Shown here: in pieces, positions 17,245-26,319 of the stretch | How the letters are laid out: every line of letters starts with the position of its first letter | How positions within the stretch are numbered: the stretch's first letter is position 1 | From: Dyella tabacisoli | GTDB taxonomy: Bacteria > Pseudomonadota > Gammaproteobacteria > Xanthomonadales > Rhodanobacteraceae | Length of the DNA: 64,000 nt | Reading direction: 5' to 3' | Assembly: GCF_003350925.1 (NCBI RefSeq) | Contig: NZ_KZ857173.1 | Location: 496,001 to 560,000 of the forward strand | Program-made: the position numbers and the translations under genes | Notes under the pieces: model-generated | Databases searched by the model: none | Told to the model about the DNA's origin: nothing | Seen by the model: the letters and a program-made list of their open reading frames with translations, nothing else

Positions 17245-18363
17245 TCAAGCTTTATGCGCAAGCTCTGGGGTCGGCACCGCATCCACCCATACTTTCGGCG
17301 CATAGCCGCTTGGCTTACTGCCTACCGCCACACCGCCGTGGATACGTGTCTGCTGCTTATCGGCGTACATGTAATACGGAAACGGCGTTGCAGGTGCGCT
17401 GGCGGCATCGAGCTTGACGCGCAGCTCATACGGCAACTCGAAATCCAGCGCGGCAAGGTTGTCATCCAACTGGGCCAGCTTGGTCGCACCGATGATGACC
17501 GAGCCAATACCCGGCTGGGTTGCCACCCAATTCAAAGCCACTTGCGCCATCGGCCGACCGATCTCCATGGCGACCGAGTCCAGCGCGGCAACGATCCGCC
17601 AGTTGCGCTCGGTAAAGCGATCAAAACCGGGCGCGCCGCTTATTTTGGCGAGACGCCCATCGCCCGTGCCACCCGCTTCGCTGGGTCGATATTTACCAGA
17701 CAGCAGCCCCATGCCCATAGGGCTCCAGGCGGTAATACCCATGCCCAGCTCGGTCGCCAACGGCACGAACTCATGCTCGATATGCCGCTCGATCAGCGAG
17801 TATTCCAACTGCAGGTTGACCAGTGGCGTCAACGCATGCGCCTCGGCCCAGGTCTGTGCGCGCGCCGCATACCATGCCGGCACATCGGACAAGCCGGCAT
17901 AACGGATTTTGCCGGCGCGCACCAAGTCATCCAGCGTGCGCACGACTTCTTCGGCCGGGGTGATGCGATCCCAGGTATGCAACAGATAAAGGTCGATGTA
18001 GTCGGTGCGCAAACGGCGTAACGACCCCTCTACCGCACGCATGATGTTCTTGCGGCCATTGCCGCCCGCGTTCGGGTTGCCGGGTTGGGCGTTGTAGCTG
18101 AACTTGGTCGATACCACCACGCGATCGCGCACACCGCTGTCGGCGATGAACTTGCCCAGCAGGCTCTCGCTGCTGCCTTCGGTGTACAGGTCGGCAGTGT
18201 CGATGAAATTGCCGCCGGCTTCGAGATAGCGATCGAACATGCTGCGGGCGGTGTCTTCCGCCGCGCCCCAGCCCCAATCGTCACCAAAAGTCATGGTACC
18301 GAGGGCGAGGCGGCTGATGCGCAGGCCGGAACGGCCAAGGGTGTAGTACTGATGCAAAGACAT
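17245..18363 (-). CDS. Aldo/keto reductase
   Basis: The 372-residue protein is an NADPH-dependent oxidoreductase with the complete AKR tetrad: D55, Y60, K87 and H129 (DTADLY, STKFSY, YLLHTWD). The C-terminal cofactor-binding segment is visible around IGSVIIGATKLAQLDDNLAAL. It lies 40 bases downstream of a short-chain dehydrogenase on the same strand. The pair diverges from a LysR regulator, the usual layout of a small substrate-inducible redox unit. Cytoplasmic location is expected. The substrate is not evident. Confidence 0.92.
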   Translation of the reverse strand: MSLHQYYTLGRSGLRISRLALGTMTFGDDWGWGAAEDTARSMFDRYLEAGGNFIDTADLYTEGSSESLLGKFIADSGVRDRVVVSTKFSYNAQPGNPNAGGNGRKNIMRAVEGSLRRLRTDYIDLYLLHTWDRITPAEEVVRTLDDLVRAGKIRYAGLSDVPAWYAARAQTWAEAHALTPLVNLQLEYSLIERHIEHEFVPLATELGMGITAWSPMGMGLLSGKYRPSEAGGTGDGRLAKISGAPGFDRFTERNWRIVAALDSVAMEIGRPMAQVALNWVATQPGIGSVIIGATKLAQLDDNLAALDFELPYELRVKLDAASAPATPFPYYMYADKQQTRIHGGVAVGSKPSGYAPKVWVDAVPTPELAHKA

Positions 18364-18403
18364 GCTGGGCTCCTGTCGAATGTCGATATGCGGCGCGTGC
18401 CAA

Positions 18404-19171
18404 TTACTGAGCGAGGTATCCGCCGTCCATCACCAGACCTTGTCCACTGAAGAAACTGGCTTTGTCCGACGCGAGAAACAGCACGGCCTCAGCCACTTCT
18501 TCACTGGTGCCGATGCGGCCCGCCACGGTGTTGTTGGCGAAACCGTATTTGCTGTCATCGTTACCCCACAGGCGATCCTGTAGCGACGTGTCGATGATGC
18601 CGGGGTTCACCGCATTGATCCGAATGCCTTGCGGGAAATACTCCAACGCCGCCGTCCTGGTCAGACCCATCACGGCATGTTTGCTGGCGATATAGACCGC
18701 GGCATTCTGAAATCCGATGTAAGCGCCGACCGACGAATTGTTGATGATCGCGCCGCCACCGGTTTTCAACATCGCGGCGATCTGATGCTTGAGGCCCCAG
18801 AACACACTGCGCACATTGGTGTTCATGACCTGCTCGAAGTTGTCGTTGCTCTGCTCCAGCAGCGGAGCGATCTGCCCTTCGATGCCGGCATTGTTGAAAG
18901 CGATGTCGAGCCGTCCGTATGTGCTGATCGCCGTGTCGATCAGCCGCTGCATGTCTTGCTCTTGCGTTACATCGGCCTGCACGAAAATCGCCGTGCCGCC
19001 GGCTGCGCGGATCGAAGCGGCGACCGCCTCCCCTTCGGCGTCCCGGCGCGCCGCCAGCACCACCTTGGCGCCCTCACGGGCAAAGGCCCGTGCCGTGGCT
19101 GCGCCGATACCTGACGATGCACCAGTAACGACGACGACTTTATTACCTAAATTGAATCCCGAGATGGTCAT
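18404..19171 (-). CDS. Short-chain dehydrogenase/reductase
   Basis: The 255-residue protein shows the classical SDR pattern: the Rossmann TGASSGIG motif at residues 16-23, NNAG at 93-96, and the catalytic Ser147, Tyr160 and Lys164 (YIASK). The Arg pair after the second beta strand (AARRD) suggests NADP(H) preference. It is the promoter-proximal gene of a two-gene unit with the aldo/keto reductase and diverges from the LysR gene across 114 bases, which probably hold the regulator's binding site. The substrate is unknown. Confidence 0.93.
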   Translation of the reverse strand: MTISGFNLGNKVVVVTGASSGIGAATARAFAREGAKVVLAARRDAEGEAVAASIRAAGGTAIFVQADVTQEQDMQRLIDTAISTYGRLDIAFNNAGIEGQIAPLLEQSNDNFEQVMNTNVRSVFWGLKHQIAAMLKTGGGAIINNSSVGAYIGFQNAAVYIASKHAVMGLTRTAALEYFPQGIRINAVNPGIIDTSLQDRLWGNDDSKYGFANNTVAGRIGTSEEVAEAVLFLASDKASFFSGQGLVMDGGYLAQ

Positions 19172-19285
19172 GAGTCCTGCCCTATGTGGTTGATGGGGCG
19201 TAGCTTGGTACTTGCCATTTCAAAGAAAAATATGGATCTTGTGCATGCTTTATTAAGAAATACTAACTAATAGGCAAACCCGGCC

Positions 19286-20206
19286 ATGTCCGATGATTTC
19301 AGCCCCGCCTTACGCGCGTTCCGTCTGATAGCGCGCTATGGCAGCTTCACCCGAGCCGCGGCCGAGCTGGAAGTAACCGCCTCGGCCCTGAGCCAGACCT
19401 TGCGCCAGCTCGAACAACGCGTAGGCGTGCGCCTGCTACAGCGAACGACACGCAAAGTGGGCCTGACTGAAGCCGGTCAAATCTTTTTGCAGCGAATCAC
19501 CCCGGCGCTGGGCGAGATCGACGCGGCGATCGACGAGTTGCGCCAGCATGGCGGCCGCCCCACCGGCACGCTGCGTATCACGGTGCCGCAAGGCATTCTC
19601 GATTGGCTGATAACGCCGGTACTGTCCGAGTTTCTGCGCGCCTGGCCGGATTTGAAGCTGGAGATTCACTCCGACAATCGCCTCGTCGATCTGATCGCCG
19701 AGGGCTTCGATGCCGGCATTCGCCTGGGCGAGCGGTTGGCGCGCGATATGGTCGCGGTGCCCTTGGGCGGCCAGCAACGTTCAGTGGTCGTCGGCTCGCC
19801 CGCCTACTTTGCCGAGCACGGCCGACCGCAGCATCCGCATGATTTACAGCAGCACGCCTGCGTGCGTTTTCGCTACGCCAGCAGCGGTGCGATCTATCGC
19901 TGGGAGTTTGCCCACCCTAACGGCCCCACGAAGGGGCAATGGTTTGAAATGGATGTCGACGGCCCGCTCACCACTAATGAGCCAGGCATGGCATTACGCG
20001 CCGCAGTCGACGGCGTGGCCTTGATGCACGCCACCGAACCGATGGCGCATGAACTGATCGCCAGCGGCCAGCTCGAAACCGTACTGGATAACTGGCTACC
20101 GCCCTTCGACGGCTTTTATCTGTATTACCCAAGCCGCCTTCAGGTACCGCCCAAGCTGCGTGTATTTGCCGATTTTCTGCGTCAACGCATTGCAGCCGTA
20201 GGCTGA
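19286..20206 (+). CDS. LysR-family transcriptional regulator
   Basis: The 306-residue protein begins with the LysR winged helix-turn-helix (about residues 5-65; ARYGSFTRAAAELEVTASALSQTLRQLE). A periplasmic-binding-protein-like effector domain follows at about 90-300 (TGTLRITVPQG, GFDAGIRLGE, MVAVPLGG). It belongs to the branch containing AaeR/DsdC-like and dehydrogenase-linked regulators. It diverges from the SDR-AKR pair, which is probably its target. The start at 19286 gives the canonical N-terminus. Confidence 0.93.
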   Translation: MSDDFSPALRAFRLIARYGSFTRAAAELEVTASALSQTLRQLEQRVGVRLLQRTTRKVGLTEAGQIFLQRITPALGEIDAAIDELRQHGGRPTGTLRITVPQGILDWLITPVLSEFLRAWPDLKLEIHSDNRLVDLIAEGFDAGIRLGERLARDMVAVPLGGQQRSVVVGSPAYFAEHGRPQHPHDLQQHACVRFRYASSGAIYRWEFAHPNGPTKGQWFEMDVDGPLTTNEPGMALRAAVDGVALMHATEPMAHELIASGQLETVLDNWLPPFDGFYLYYPSRLQVPPKLRVFADFLRQRIAAVG

Positions 20207-20340
20207 CTCGGCACCGCACGATTACTTTGTGAATGTCGTACTTGCAGTCATGTTTGGTAAACACCGTAAGCAGCGTGGTGTAACAACCAGCCCGATCATG
20301 GATGAGAACCTATAGGACATCGAAGAACGTCGCCTTCTAT

Positions 20341-21297
20341 CTAGGCACTCTTCGCACGCTCAATGGCATGCGTAACTCGATGAATCAAACGCGCGGCAAC
20401 GCGAGCCGTGCTGTTGTCACGATCAAAAGGCGGCGAAAGCTCGGCGACGTCCATCACCGCAATTTTTCCGGTGGCCGCGATCGCCGCCAACAACGGCTCG
20501 ATGACCTCCATCGGCATGCCACGTGCGCTAGGTGCGCTGACGCCGGGAGCCATCGCGGCGGGCAGTACATCCAGGCAGATGCTCAGATGAATAACGTCTA
20601 CCGATTTCAACCGCGACTGCAACGCTTCGATCTGTTGCGACAGGCTGAGCAAGGTCAGTTCATCGTCGTGCCGGTAGTACACCGCATGCTCGTCGGCGGT
20701 GCTGAACAGTTGCCGCGTATTGGCCGATGCACTGACACCCAGGCAGAAATACTCCAGCGCCAGACCGTGCTGTGCGGCGTGTTCGATCGCCTGCAGAAAC
20801 GGCGTCCCCGAACTGCCCTGCTCCTGCTTGCGCAGGTCGAAGTGAGCATCCAGATTGATGATCGCCACTCGCGGCTTGGAATACCTCTGCTTGCCATTGA
20901 CCAGGAGATGTCGGGCCAGACCCTGATAGGTGGCAAACGCGATTTCATGCCCGCCACCTAAACCGACCGGCACGTGACCGGCATCCAGTGCTTGCGCTAT
21001 CCGCTCGGCAAAGCGCCATTGCGCCCCCTCCAGATCGCCGTCGCCGCAGGCCACATCACCGGCGTCATACAGCGGACTTTCGTTCAGCACGGGGAGATTG
21101 GACAGCATCGAGCGCAACGCGACAGGCCCGGCAGCGGCCCCCACTCTGCCGCCATTGCGGCGGATACCCTCGTCACAGGCAAAGCCCAGCATGACAACAC
21201 CGGGTGGCGCGCTCGTTTCGACAGCACGCACGACCTGATGCCAGCGCCGCGCATCGCCGCTCACGGAGGGATCGACTCGCCCGCTCCAACCCTCCAT
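20341..21297 (-). CDS. hutG: Formimidoylglutamase (arginase/ureohydrolase family)
   Basis: The 318-residue protein hydrolyses N-formimino-L-glutamate to glutamate and formamide, the last step of one branch of histidine degradation. Visible manganese-site motifs of the ureohydrolase fold are GGGHE and NLDAHFDLR. The third motif reads ICLDVLPAAMAPGVSAP, where many arginases have a DxD pair, so Cys replaces the first Asp; I believe this also occurs in other HutG proteins but cannot confirm it here. The start at 21297 (MEGWSGRVDP) fits the family's N-terminus and gives normal length. It overlaps by one base the stop of a 27-codon reading frame with its own ribosome binding site. hutI lies about 1.8 kb away on the opposite strand. 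Confidence 0.92.
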   Translation of the reverse strand: MEGWSGRVDPSVSGDARRWHQVVRAVETSAPPGVVMLGFACDEGIRRNGGRVGAAAGPVALRSMLSNLPVLNESPLYDAGDVACGDGDLEGAQWRFAERIAQALDAGHVPVGLGGGHEIAFATYQGLARHLLVNGKQRYSKPRVAIINLDAHFDLRKQEQGSSGTPFLQAIEHAAQHGLALEYFCLGVSASANTRQLFSTADEHAVYYRHDDELTLLSLSQQIEALQSRLKSVDVIHLSICLDVLPAAMAPGVSAPSARGMPMEVIEPLLAAIAATGKIAVMDVAELSPPFDRDNSTARVAARLIHRVTHAIERAKSA

Positions 21298-21380
21298 TAC
21301 AGGGTCACCGGGCGCTGCGGCACGTTCAGGCCGCTTACTGAGGTGATGGCGTGGTGAAAAAGGCGGCTGGTCTCGCTCAT
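21297..21380 (-). CDS. Small upstream ORF coupled to hutG
   Basis: A GGGAG ribosome binding site eight bases before the ATG at 21380 opens a 27-residue frame, beginning MSETSRLFHH and ending PQRPVTL. Its TAA stop overlaps the hutG ATG as TAATG, a typical translational coupling junction, whereas hutG itself has no ribosome binding site. It contains two adjacent His codons. It could be a leader peptide or simply a translation initiator for hutG. I do not recognise the sequence. Confidence 0.45.
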   Translation of the reverse strand: MSETSRLFHHAITSVSGLNVPQRPVTL

Positions 21381-21469
21381 ATAAGGCTCCCGTGCGTAGG
21401 CCACGCAGTGTAGCCGGCTGCATTTATCTCGACACCTTTCCTGGCCCATGGCTGCTGCATAATGCCCAC

Positions 21470-23044
21470 ATGGCCAAGAAGACGAACGAGCACACCCCAA
21501 AGCTGTTGGTGCGCCAGGCGACTCCCGCCGACGTGCCAGCCCTGGTCGAACTGACCGGCCGCGTCTATACCCCGGAATGGGGCCATTCGGCGGAAATGCT
21601 GCGATCTCAGCAAACGCATTTCCCCGAGGGGCAGTTCGTCGTCGAGTATGAAGGCCGATTGGCCGGCTATTGCGCCACCTTTCGCATCGACGAAGCCACC
21701 GCGTTGGCGCCGCATACCTGGATGCAGATCACCGGCGGCGGCATGGCCTCGCGGCATAAACCCGATGGCAACTGGCTCTACGGCATGGAGGTCGTAGTAC
21801 ACCCCGATTTTCGCGGCATGCGCATCGGCCAGCGCCTGTATCAGGCGCGTAAACGCTTATGCACCGATCTCAAGCTGCGCGGCATCGTGTTCGGTGGGCG
21901 CATCCCCGGACTGGCGAAAAACTTCTCTCGCTACGGCAGTGCCGAGGCGTATGTGCAAGCGGTGGTGGAAGGCAAGCGCCGCGACCAAACCTTGAGCTTT
22001 CAGCTCGGCAACGAATTTGAGCTGATCGGCTTGTTGCGCGGCTATGTGCAGGGGGATTACGAGTCGCTCGGCTATGCCGCGCATCTGGTGTGGCGTAATC
22101 CGCGCCTGCTCAATCAACCGGATATTCCGTCGATCCCGTCACCGCAGCATCTGCCCGACTCGGTACGCGTCGCGTCGGTGCAATACCTGCAACGCCGCAT
22201 CAGCTCGTTCGAAGAGTTCGCCACCCAGGTGGAGTACTTCACCAATATCGCCGCCGACTACAGCGCCGACTTCGTCACTTTTCCCGAACTGATAACGCTG
22301 CAGTTGCTGTCGATCGAGAACGAAGAACTGTCGCCGGTCGATTCGATCCGCACGCTCAGCCAATACACGCCGCAGGTGAAAGAGCTATTCAGCCGATTGG
22401 CGGTGCACTACAACATCAACATCATCGCCGGCTCGCATCCCACCGAGATGGATGCCGGCGAAATCCACAATGTCTGCTATGTGTGTCTGCGCGACGGCTC
22501 GATCCACGAACGCGCAAAAATTCACCCGACGCCGAGCGAGCGCACCGTGTGGAACATCATCGGCGGCAACAGTGCCGCTACCGTGCAAACCGATTGCGGC
22601 CCGATCGGTGTGATGATTTGCTACGACGCGGAATTTCCCGAGGTGGCGCGGCATCTCACCGACCAGGGCGCGCTGATTCTGTTTGTACCGTTCTGCACCG
22701 ATGTCCGCGAGGGTTATCTGCGCGTGCGCTATTGCTCGCAGGCACGCGCTATCGAAAACCAGTGCTACGTGGTGCTCTCTGGCAATGTCGGCAATTTGCC
22801 TGGGGTAAACAATTTCGACATTCAGTACGGTCAGAGCTGCATCCTCACGCCAAGTGATTTTCCTTTCGCGCGCGACGGTATTGCAGCCGACTCCACCCCC
22901 AATATCGAAACCGTACTGTTCGCCGACTTACGCCTGGAAAACCTGGCTCGCGCGCGCAACTCCGGTGCCGTGCAGAACTTGAAAGATCGCCGCTTCGATC
23001 TGTACGAAACACGCTGGGCCCGTAAACCGGATAGCGGCGCATGA
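21470..23044 (+). CDS. GNAT acetyltransferase/carbon-nitrogen hydrolase fusion
   Basis: The 524-residue protein joins an N-terminal GNAT domain (about residues 12-200; LVRQATPADVPALVELTG, VVVHPDFRGMRIGQRLY with the acetyl-CoA loop) to a C-terminal nitrilase-superfamily amidase (about 230-510). The hydrolase triad is complete: Glu in FVTFPELITL, Lys in ERAKIHPTPSE and Cys in VMICYDAEFPEVAR. Such bifunctional proteins are widespread in proteobacteria, but their substrates are unknown to me. The start at 21470 is chosen for its position before the conserved domain. It diverges from hutG and is followed 51 bases later by hutI in the same direction, so a link with histidine or amide metabolism is possible but inferred only from location. 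Confidence 0.9.
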   Translation: MAKKTNEHTPKLLVRQATPADVPALVELTGRVYTPEWGHSAEMLRSQQTHFPEGQFVVEYEGRLAGYCATFRIDEATALAPHTWMQITGGGMASRHKPDGNWLYGMEVVVHPDFRGMRIGQRLYQARKRLCTDLKLRGIVFGGRIPGLAKNFSRYGSAEAYVQAVVEGKRRDQTLSFQLGNEFELIGLLRGYVQGDYESLGYAAHLVWRNPRLLNQPDIPSIPSPQHLPDSVRVASVQYLQRRISSFEEFATQVEYFTNIAADYSADFVTFPELITLQLLSIENEELSPVDSIRTLSQYTPQVKELFSRLAVHYNINIIAGSHPTEMDAGEIHNVCYVCLRDGSIHERAKIHPTPSERTVWNIIGGNSAATVQTDCGPIGVMICYDAEFPEVARHLTDQGALILFVPFCTDVREGYLRVRYCSQARAIENQCYVVLSGNVGNLPGVNNFDIQYGQSCILTPSDFPFARDGIAADSTPNIETVLFADLRLENLARARNSGAVQNLKDRRFDLYETRWARKPDSGA

Positions 23045-23095
23045 CCCGCAATATCACGACGACAACCATCGCAAGCCCACATAACTGCATCCCCA

Positions 23096-24346
23096 ATGAC
23101 AGCACCCCACATGACTTCAATACCAGCACGCTGGGACTACCTGCTGCTCGACGCCACCCTGGCCACCTTCGCCAACCATGCCCCCTATGGCTTGATTTCC
23201 GATGGCGCAATCGCGCTGCAGGACGGACACATCGCCTGGGTCGGCCGCCGCGACGAACTGCCCGCCGACGCATCGTCGCTGGCTCACCATGTCCAGCATC
23301 TGGACGGCGCCCTGGTAACCCCCGGCCTGATCGACTGCCATACCCATCTGGTGTTCGGCGGCGATCGTGCACACGAATTTGACCTGCGCCTCAACGGCGC
23401 CAGCTACGAAGAGATCGCCCGCGCCGGCGGCGGCATCGTCTCCACCGTCAAGGCCACCCGCGCTGCCGACGAGGATGCGCTATACACGCAATCGCTGCCG
23501 CGTGCACAAGCACTGCTTGCCGATGGCGTCACCACCATCGAGATCAAGTCCGGTTACGGCCTCGATCTCGACAGCGAACGCCGCATGCTGCGCGTGGCGC
23601 GACGCATCGGCGCCTCGCTGGGTATCACGGTGCGTACGACCTTTCTCGGCCTGCATGCCTTGCCGCCCGAATACAAGGAACGCCGCGCGGACTATGTCGC
23701 CCTGGCCTGCGACCACATGTTGCCTGCGTTGGCCGCTGAGGGCTTGGTCGATGCGGTGGATGCTTTCTGCGAAAACATCGGCTTCAGTCGCGAAGAAACC
23801 CAGCGCATGTTCGAATGTGCCAAGGCGCTGGGCTTACCGGTAAAGCTGCATGCCGAGCAATTGTCTGATCTCGACGGCGCCGCGCTGGTGGCTCAATACC
23901 ATGGCCTGTCCGCCGATCACCTGGAGTATCTGAGCGAATCGGGGGCACAAGCCATGGCCGCTGCCGGCACTGTAGCCGTACTGCTGCCCGGCGCGTTCTA
24001 TGCGCTGCGCGAAACCAAGCTGCCGCCGATCGACCTTTTGCGCAAGCACGGCGTTGCCATGGCCGTCGCCACGGATTGCAATCCCGGCACCTCGCCCTTG
24101 CTATCGCTGCGACTGGCCGTAGGCATGGCTTGCACACTATTTCGACTGACCCCGGAAGAAGCTCTGCGCGGCGCTACCGTGCATGCAGCCAGGGCGCTCG
24201 GCCTCGACGATCGCGGCACGCTGGAGGTGGGCAAGCGCGCGGACCTGGCGATCTGGCAAGTCCGCCATCCGGCTGAAATGTGTTACTGGATCGGTGGGCC
24301 GCTGCTGCGACACACCTTGCTGGCAACTCATGAGCAAGCTGCTTGA
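23096..24346 (+). CDS. hutI: Imidazolonepropionase
   Basis: The 416-residue amidohydrolase opens the imidazolone ring to give N-formimino-L-glutamate, the third step of histidine degradation. The metal-binding [10 protein letters not shown] motif, the substrate region [26 protein letters not shown] and the late [13 protein letters not shown] motif are all present. Length is normal. Starts at 23096 and 23111 cannot be separated because neither has a clear ribosome binding site. It follows the GNAT-amidase gene and precedes the GMC oxidoreductase, all on the plus strand; hutG is the divergent neighbour of the GNAT-amidase gene. Confidence 0.96.
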   Translation: MTAPHMTSIPARWDYLLLDATLATFANHAPYGLISDGAIALQDGHIAWVGRRDELPADASSLAHHVQHLDGALVTPGLIDCHTHLVFGGDRAHEFDLRLNGASYEEIARAGGGIVSTVKATRAADEDALYTQSLPRAQALLADGVTTIEIKSGYGLDLDSERRMLRVARRIGASLGITVRTTFLGLHALPPEYKERRADYVALACDHMLPALAAEGLVDAVDAFCENIGFSREETQRMFECAKALGLPVKLHAEQLSDLDGAALVAQYHGLSADHLEYLSESGAQAMAAAGTVAVLLPGAFYALRETKLPPIDLLRKHGVAMAVATDCNPGTSPLLSLRLAVGMACTLFRLTPEEALRGATVHAARALGLDDRGTLEVGKRADLAIWQVRHPAEMCYWIGGPLLRHTLLATHEQAA

Positions 24347-24390
24347 ATAACGCCAGGGCCGCGCTCCGCAATCGACTATGAGGTATGGGC

Positions 24391-25980
24391 ATGGAATATG
24401 ACTTCATCGTCGTCGGCGCCGGCTCGGGTGGCTGCGCCGTCGCTGGACGACTAGCGCGGCTACGCCCACAGGCCCGTATCGCCTTGCTCGAAACCGGACC
24501 TGGTGACGACAGCTTTCTGATTCGCATCCCCAGCGCAATCGCACTCGTTGGACCACGCCGCAATGCGCGCAACTACGGCTACGAAACGGTGCCGCAGCCG
24601 GGCTTGAACGGCCGTCGAGGTTACCAGCCGCGCGGGCGCGGACTCGGTGGATCAAGCTCGATCAACGCCATGATCTATATCCGCGGCCAGCACGATGACT
24701 ATAACGACTGGGTGCGGCAAGGTTGTAACGGCTGGAGCTGGGATGAGGTGCTTCCCTACTTCAAGCGCAGCGAGGACAACCAGCGCGGCGCGGATGCCTG
24801 GCACTGTAGCGGCGGTCCGCTGCATGTAAGCGACTCGCCCGATCCGAGCCCGTTTTCCACATGGTTTGTCGAGGCCGCACAGCAAGCCGGATTCCCGCGG
24901 AACGATGATTTCAACGGTGCAACACAGGAAGGCGCCGGCCTTTATCAAAGGACGATCAAGGATGGTGAACGCTGGAACGCAGCGCGTGCTTATCTGTATA
25001 GCGCGCCATTGCCGAATCTGGATGTACTGAAAAACACCCAGGCGTTGCGCATCCTGTTCGAGGGCAAGCGTGCGGTCGGCGTCGAGATCGAGCGCGACGG
25101 CCAACGCAGCAATCTACGGGCGCGCGCCGAGGTGGTATTGGCCGGCGGCGCATTCGGCACGCCGCAATTGCTGATGTGCTCTGGCGTCGGGCCGGCCAAG
25201 GAGCTCAAGACGCTCGGCATTCCCGTGCTGCACGACGCACCCGAAGTCGGCTTGAATCTGCACGACCATCTCGACTTCACCACCTGCCACCGTGTACGCA
25301 ACTCCGACTTGATCGGCTTCTCCGCCAGCGAGCCGCTGCGCATGATTCGTGAAATGATCCGCTATCGCCGCGAGCGCCGCGGCATGATCGCGAGCAATTT
25401 CGCCGAAGCCGGTGGTTTCTTCAAATCGGACCCATCGTTGCAACGTCCAGACCTTCAACTGCATTTCATTGTCGCCATCGTCGATGACCATGCCCGTAAG
25501 CTTCATCTGGGTACCGGCATCACCGGCCACATCTGTCCGCTGCAACCGAAGAGCCGTGGCAGCGTCGCGCTCGTCAGTTCAGATACTCGTGTTGCGCCGT
25601 TAATTGATCCCGGCTTTCTGAGTGCGCCAGAAGATCTCGACGTGCTGGTGCGTGGCGCTCGCCTCATGCACAAGATCATGCACGCGCCGGCACTGGCTGC
25701 GGCCAAGCCCGAAGACATGTATCCGATGAAGACAACGGACGACGAGCTGCGTGCGGAAATTCGCCAACGCGCCGACACCGTTTATCACCCCGTCGGGAGC
25801 TGCCGGATGGGCAGCGATTCCAACAGCGTCGTCGACCCCGAGCTACGCGTGCGCGGTGTCGAGGGTCTACGCATCGCCGACGCCTCGATCATGCCGAGCA
25901 TTGTCAGCGGCAATACCAACGCGCCAACGATCATGATCGGCGAGCGCGCTGCTGATTGGCTGGCGGCAACGGGCCACTGA
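24391..25980 (+). CDS. GMC-family FAD oxidoreductase (choline/alcohol dehydrogenase-like)
   Basis: The 529-residue flavoprotein has the N-terminal dinucleotide motif VVGAGSGGCAVAGRL, the GMC signature GRGLGGSSSINAMIYIRG, and the second signature GAFGTPQLLMCSGVGP. The active-site His is in TVYHPVGSCRMG, with the final Asn in SIVSGNTNAPTIMIGERAAD. These enzymes oxidise alcohols; the closest known members act on choline or aliphatic alcohols. The start at 24391 has GAGG seven bases upstream; the ATG at 24385 is too close to it. It ends before a bidirectional terminator. There is no betaine aldehyde dehydrogenase next to it, so a choline role is not supported. Confidence 0.9.
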   Translation: MEYDFIVVGAGSGGCAVAGRLARLRPQARIALLETGPGDDSFLIRIPSAIALVGPRRNARNYGYETVPQPGLNGRRGYQPRGRGLGGSSSINAMIYIRGQHDDYNDWVRQGCNGWSWDEVLPYFKRSEDNQRGADAWHCSGGPLHVSDSPDPSPFSTWFVEAAQQAGFPRNDDFNGATQEGAGLYQRTIKDGERWNAARAYLYSAPLPNLDVLKNTQALRILFEGKRAVGVEIERDGQRSNLRARAEVVLAGGAFGTPQLLMCSGVGPAKELKTLGIPVLHDAPEVGLNLHDHLDFTTCHRVRNSDLIGFSASEPLRMIREMIRYRRERRGMIASNFAEAGGFFKSDPSLQRPDLQLHFIVAIVDDHARKLHLGTGITGHICPLQPKSRGSVALVSSDTRVAPLIDPGFLSAPEDLDVLVRGARLMHKIMHAPALAAAKPEDMYPMKTTDDELRAEIRQRADTVYHPVGSCRMGSDSNSVVDPELRVRGVEGLRIADASIMPSIVSGNTNAPTIMIGERAADWLAATGH

Positions 25981-26031
25981 AATTTGCCGGCCCTGCCGAT
26001 CCGGCCTGGGTTCGGCAAGCAGCCACCCACA

Positions 26032-26056
26032 AAAAACCCCGCCAGGCGGGGTTTTT
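26032..26056. terminator. Bidirectional intrinsic terminator
   Basis: AAAAACCCCGC and GCGGGGTTTTT form a perfect 11-bp stem with a three-base loop. The A and T runs allow termination in both directions, serving the GMC gene (plus) and the THX gene (minus). Confidence 0.88.
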
Positions 26057-26081
26057 GTCGTGCCATAAAACCAGCCGGCAG

Positions 26082-26243
26082 TTAAGCCGACTTTTTCTTC
26101 GGCGCGGCTTTCTTGGCGGCGGCTGGCTTGGTCACCGTTTCCTTGGCGCCAACGACAGCAGGCTGCGCGCCATGCACACGGCTGTTGCCATAGCTGCCAC
26201 GGTAAGTTTTGCCGCGACGGGTCTTGCGATCGCCCTTGCCCAT
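26082..26243 (-). CDS. 30S ribosomal protein THX
   Basis: The 53-residue basic protein begins MGKGDRKTRRGKTYRGSYG, the signature of the small ribosomal protein THX, which binds at the top of the 30S head. The C-terminal tail is an Ala/Lys/Pro-rich extension (KKAAPKKKSA), longer than in Thermus and typical of proteobacterial homologues. The start at 26243 has AAGGA upstream; longer frames add unrelated residues. It is a single-gene unit ending in the bidirectional terminator. Confidence 0.93.
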   Translation of the reverse strand: MGKGDRKTRRGKTYRGSYGNSRVHGAQPAVVGAKETVTKPAAAKKAAPKKKSA

Positions 26244-26319
26244 GGGAGTTTCCTTAGATTCGTGAGATGAACGGCCGATCATCGTAGCAGCGCCGGCCTA
26301 AAGCGCCAAATCCGGCTAC

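Noticed and set aside
24391-25980. GMC enzyme as choline dehydrogenase BetA
   Set aside because: No betaine aldehyde dehydrogenase, BetI or choline transporter is adjacent, and family motifs do not separate choline from other alcohols.
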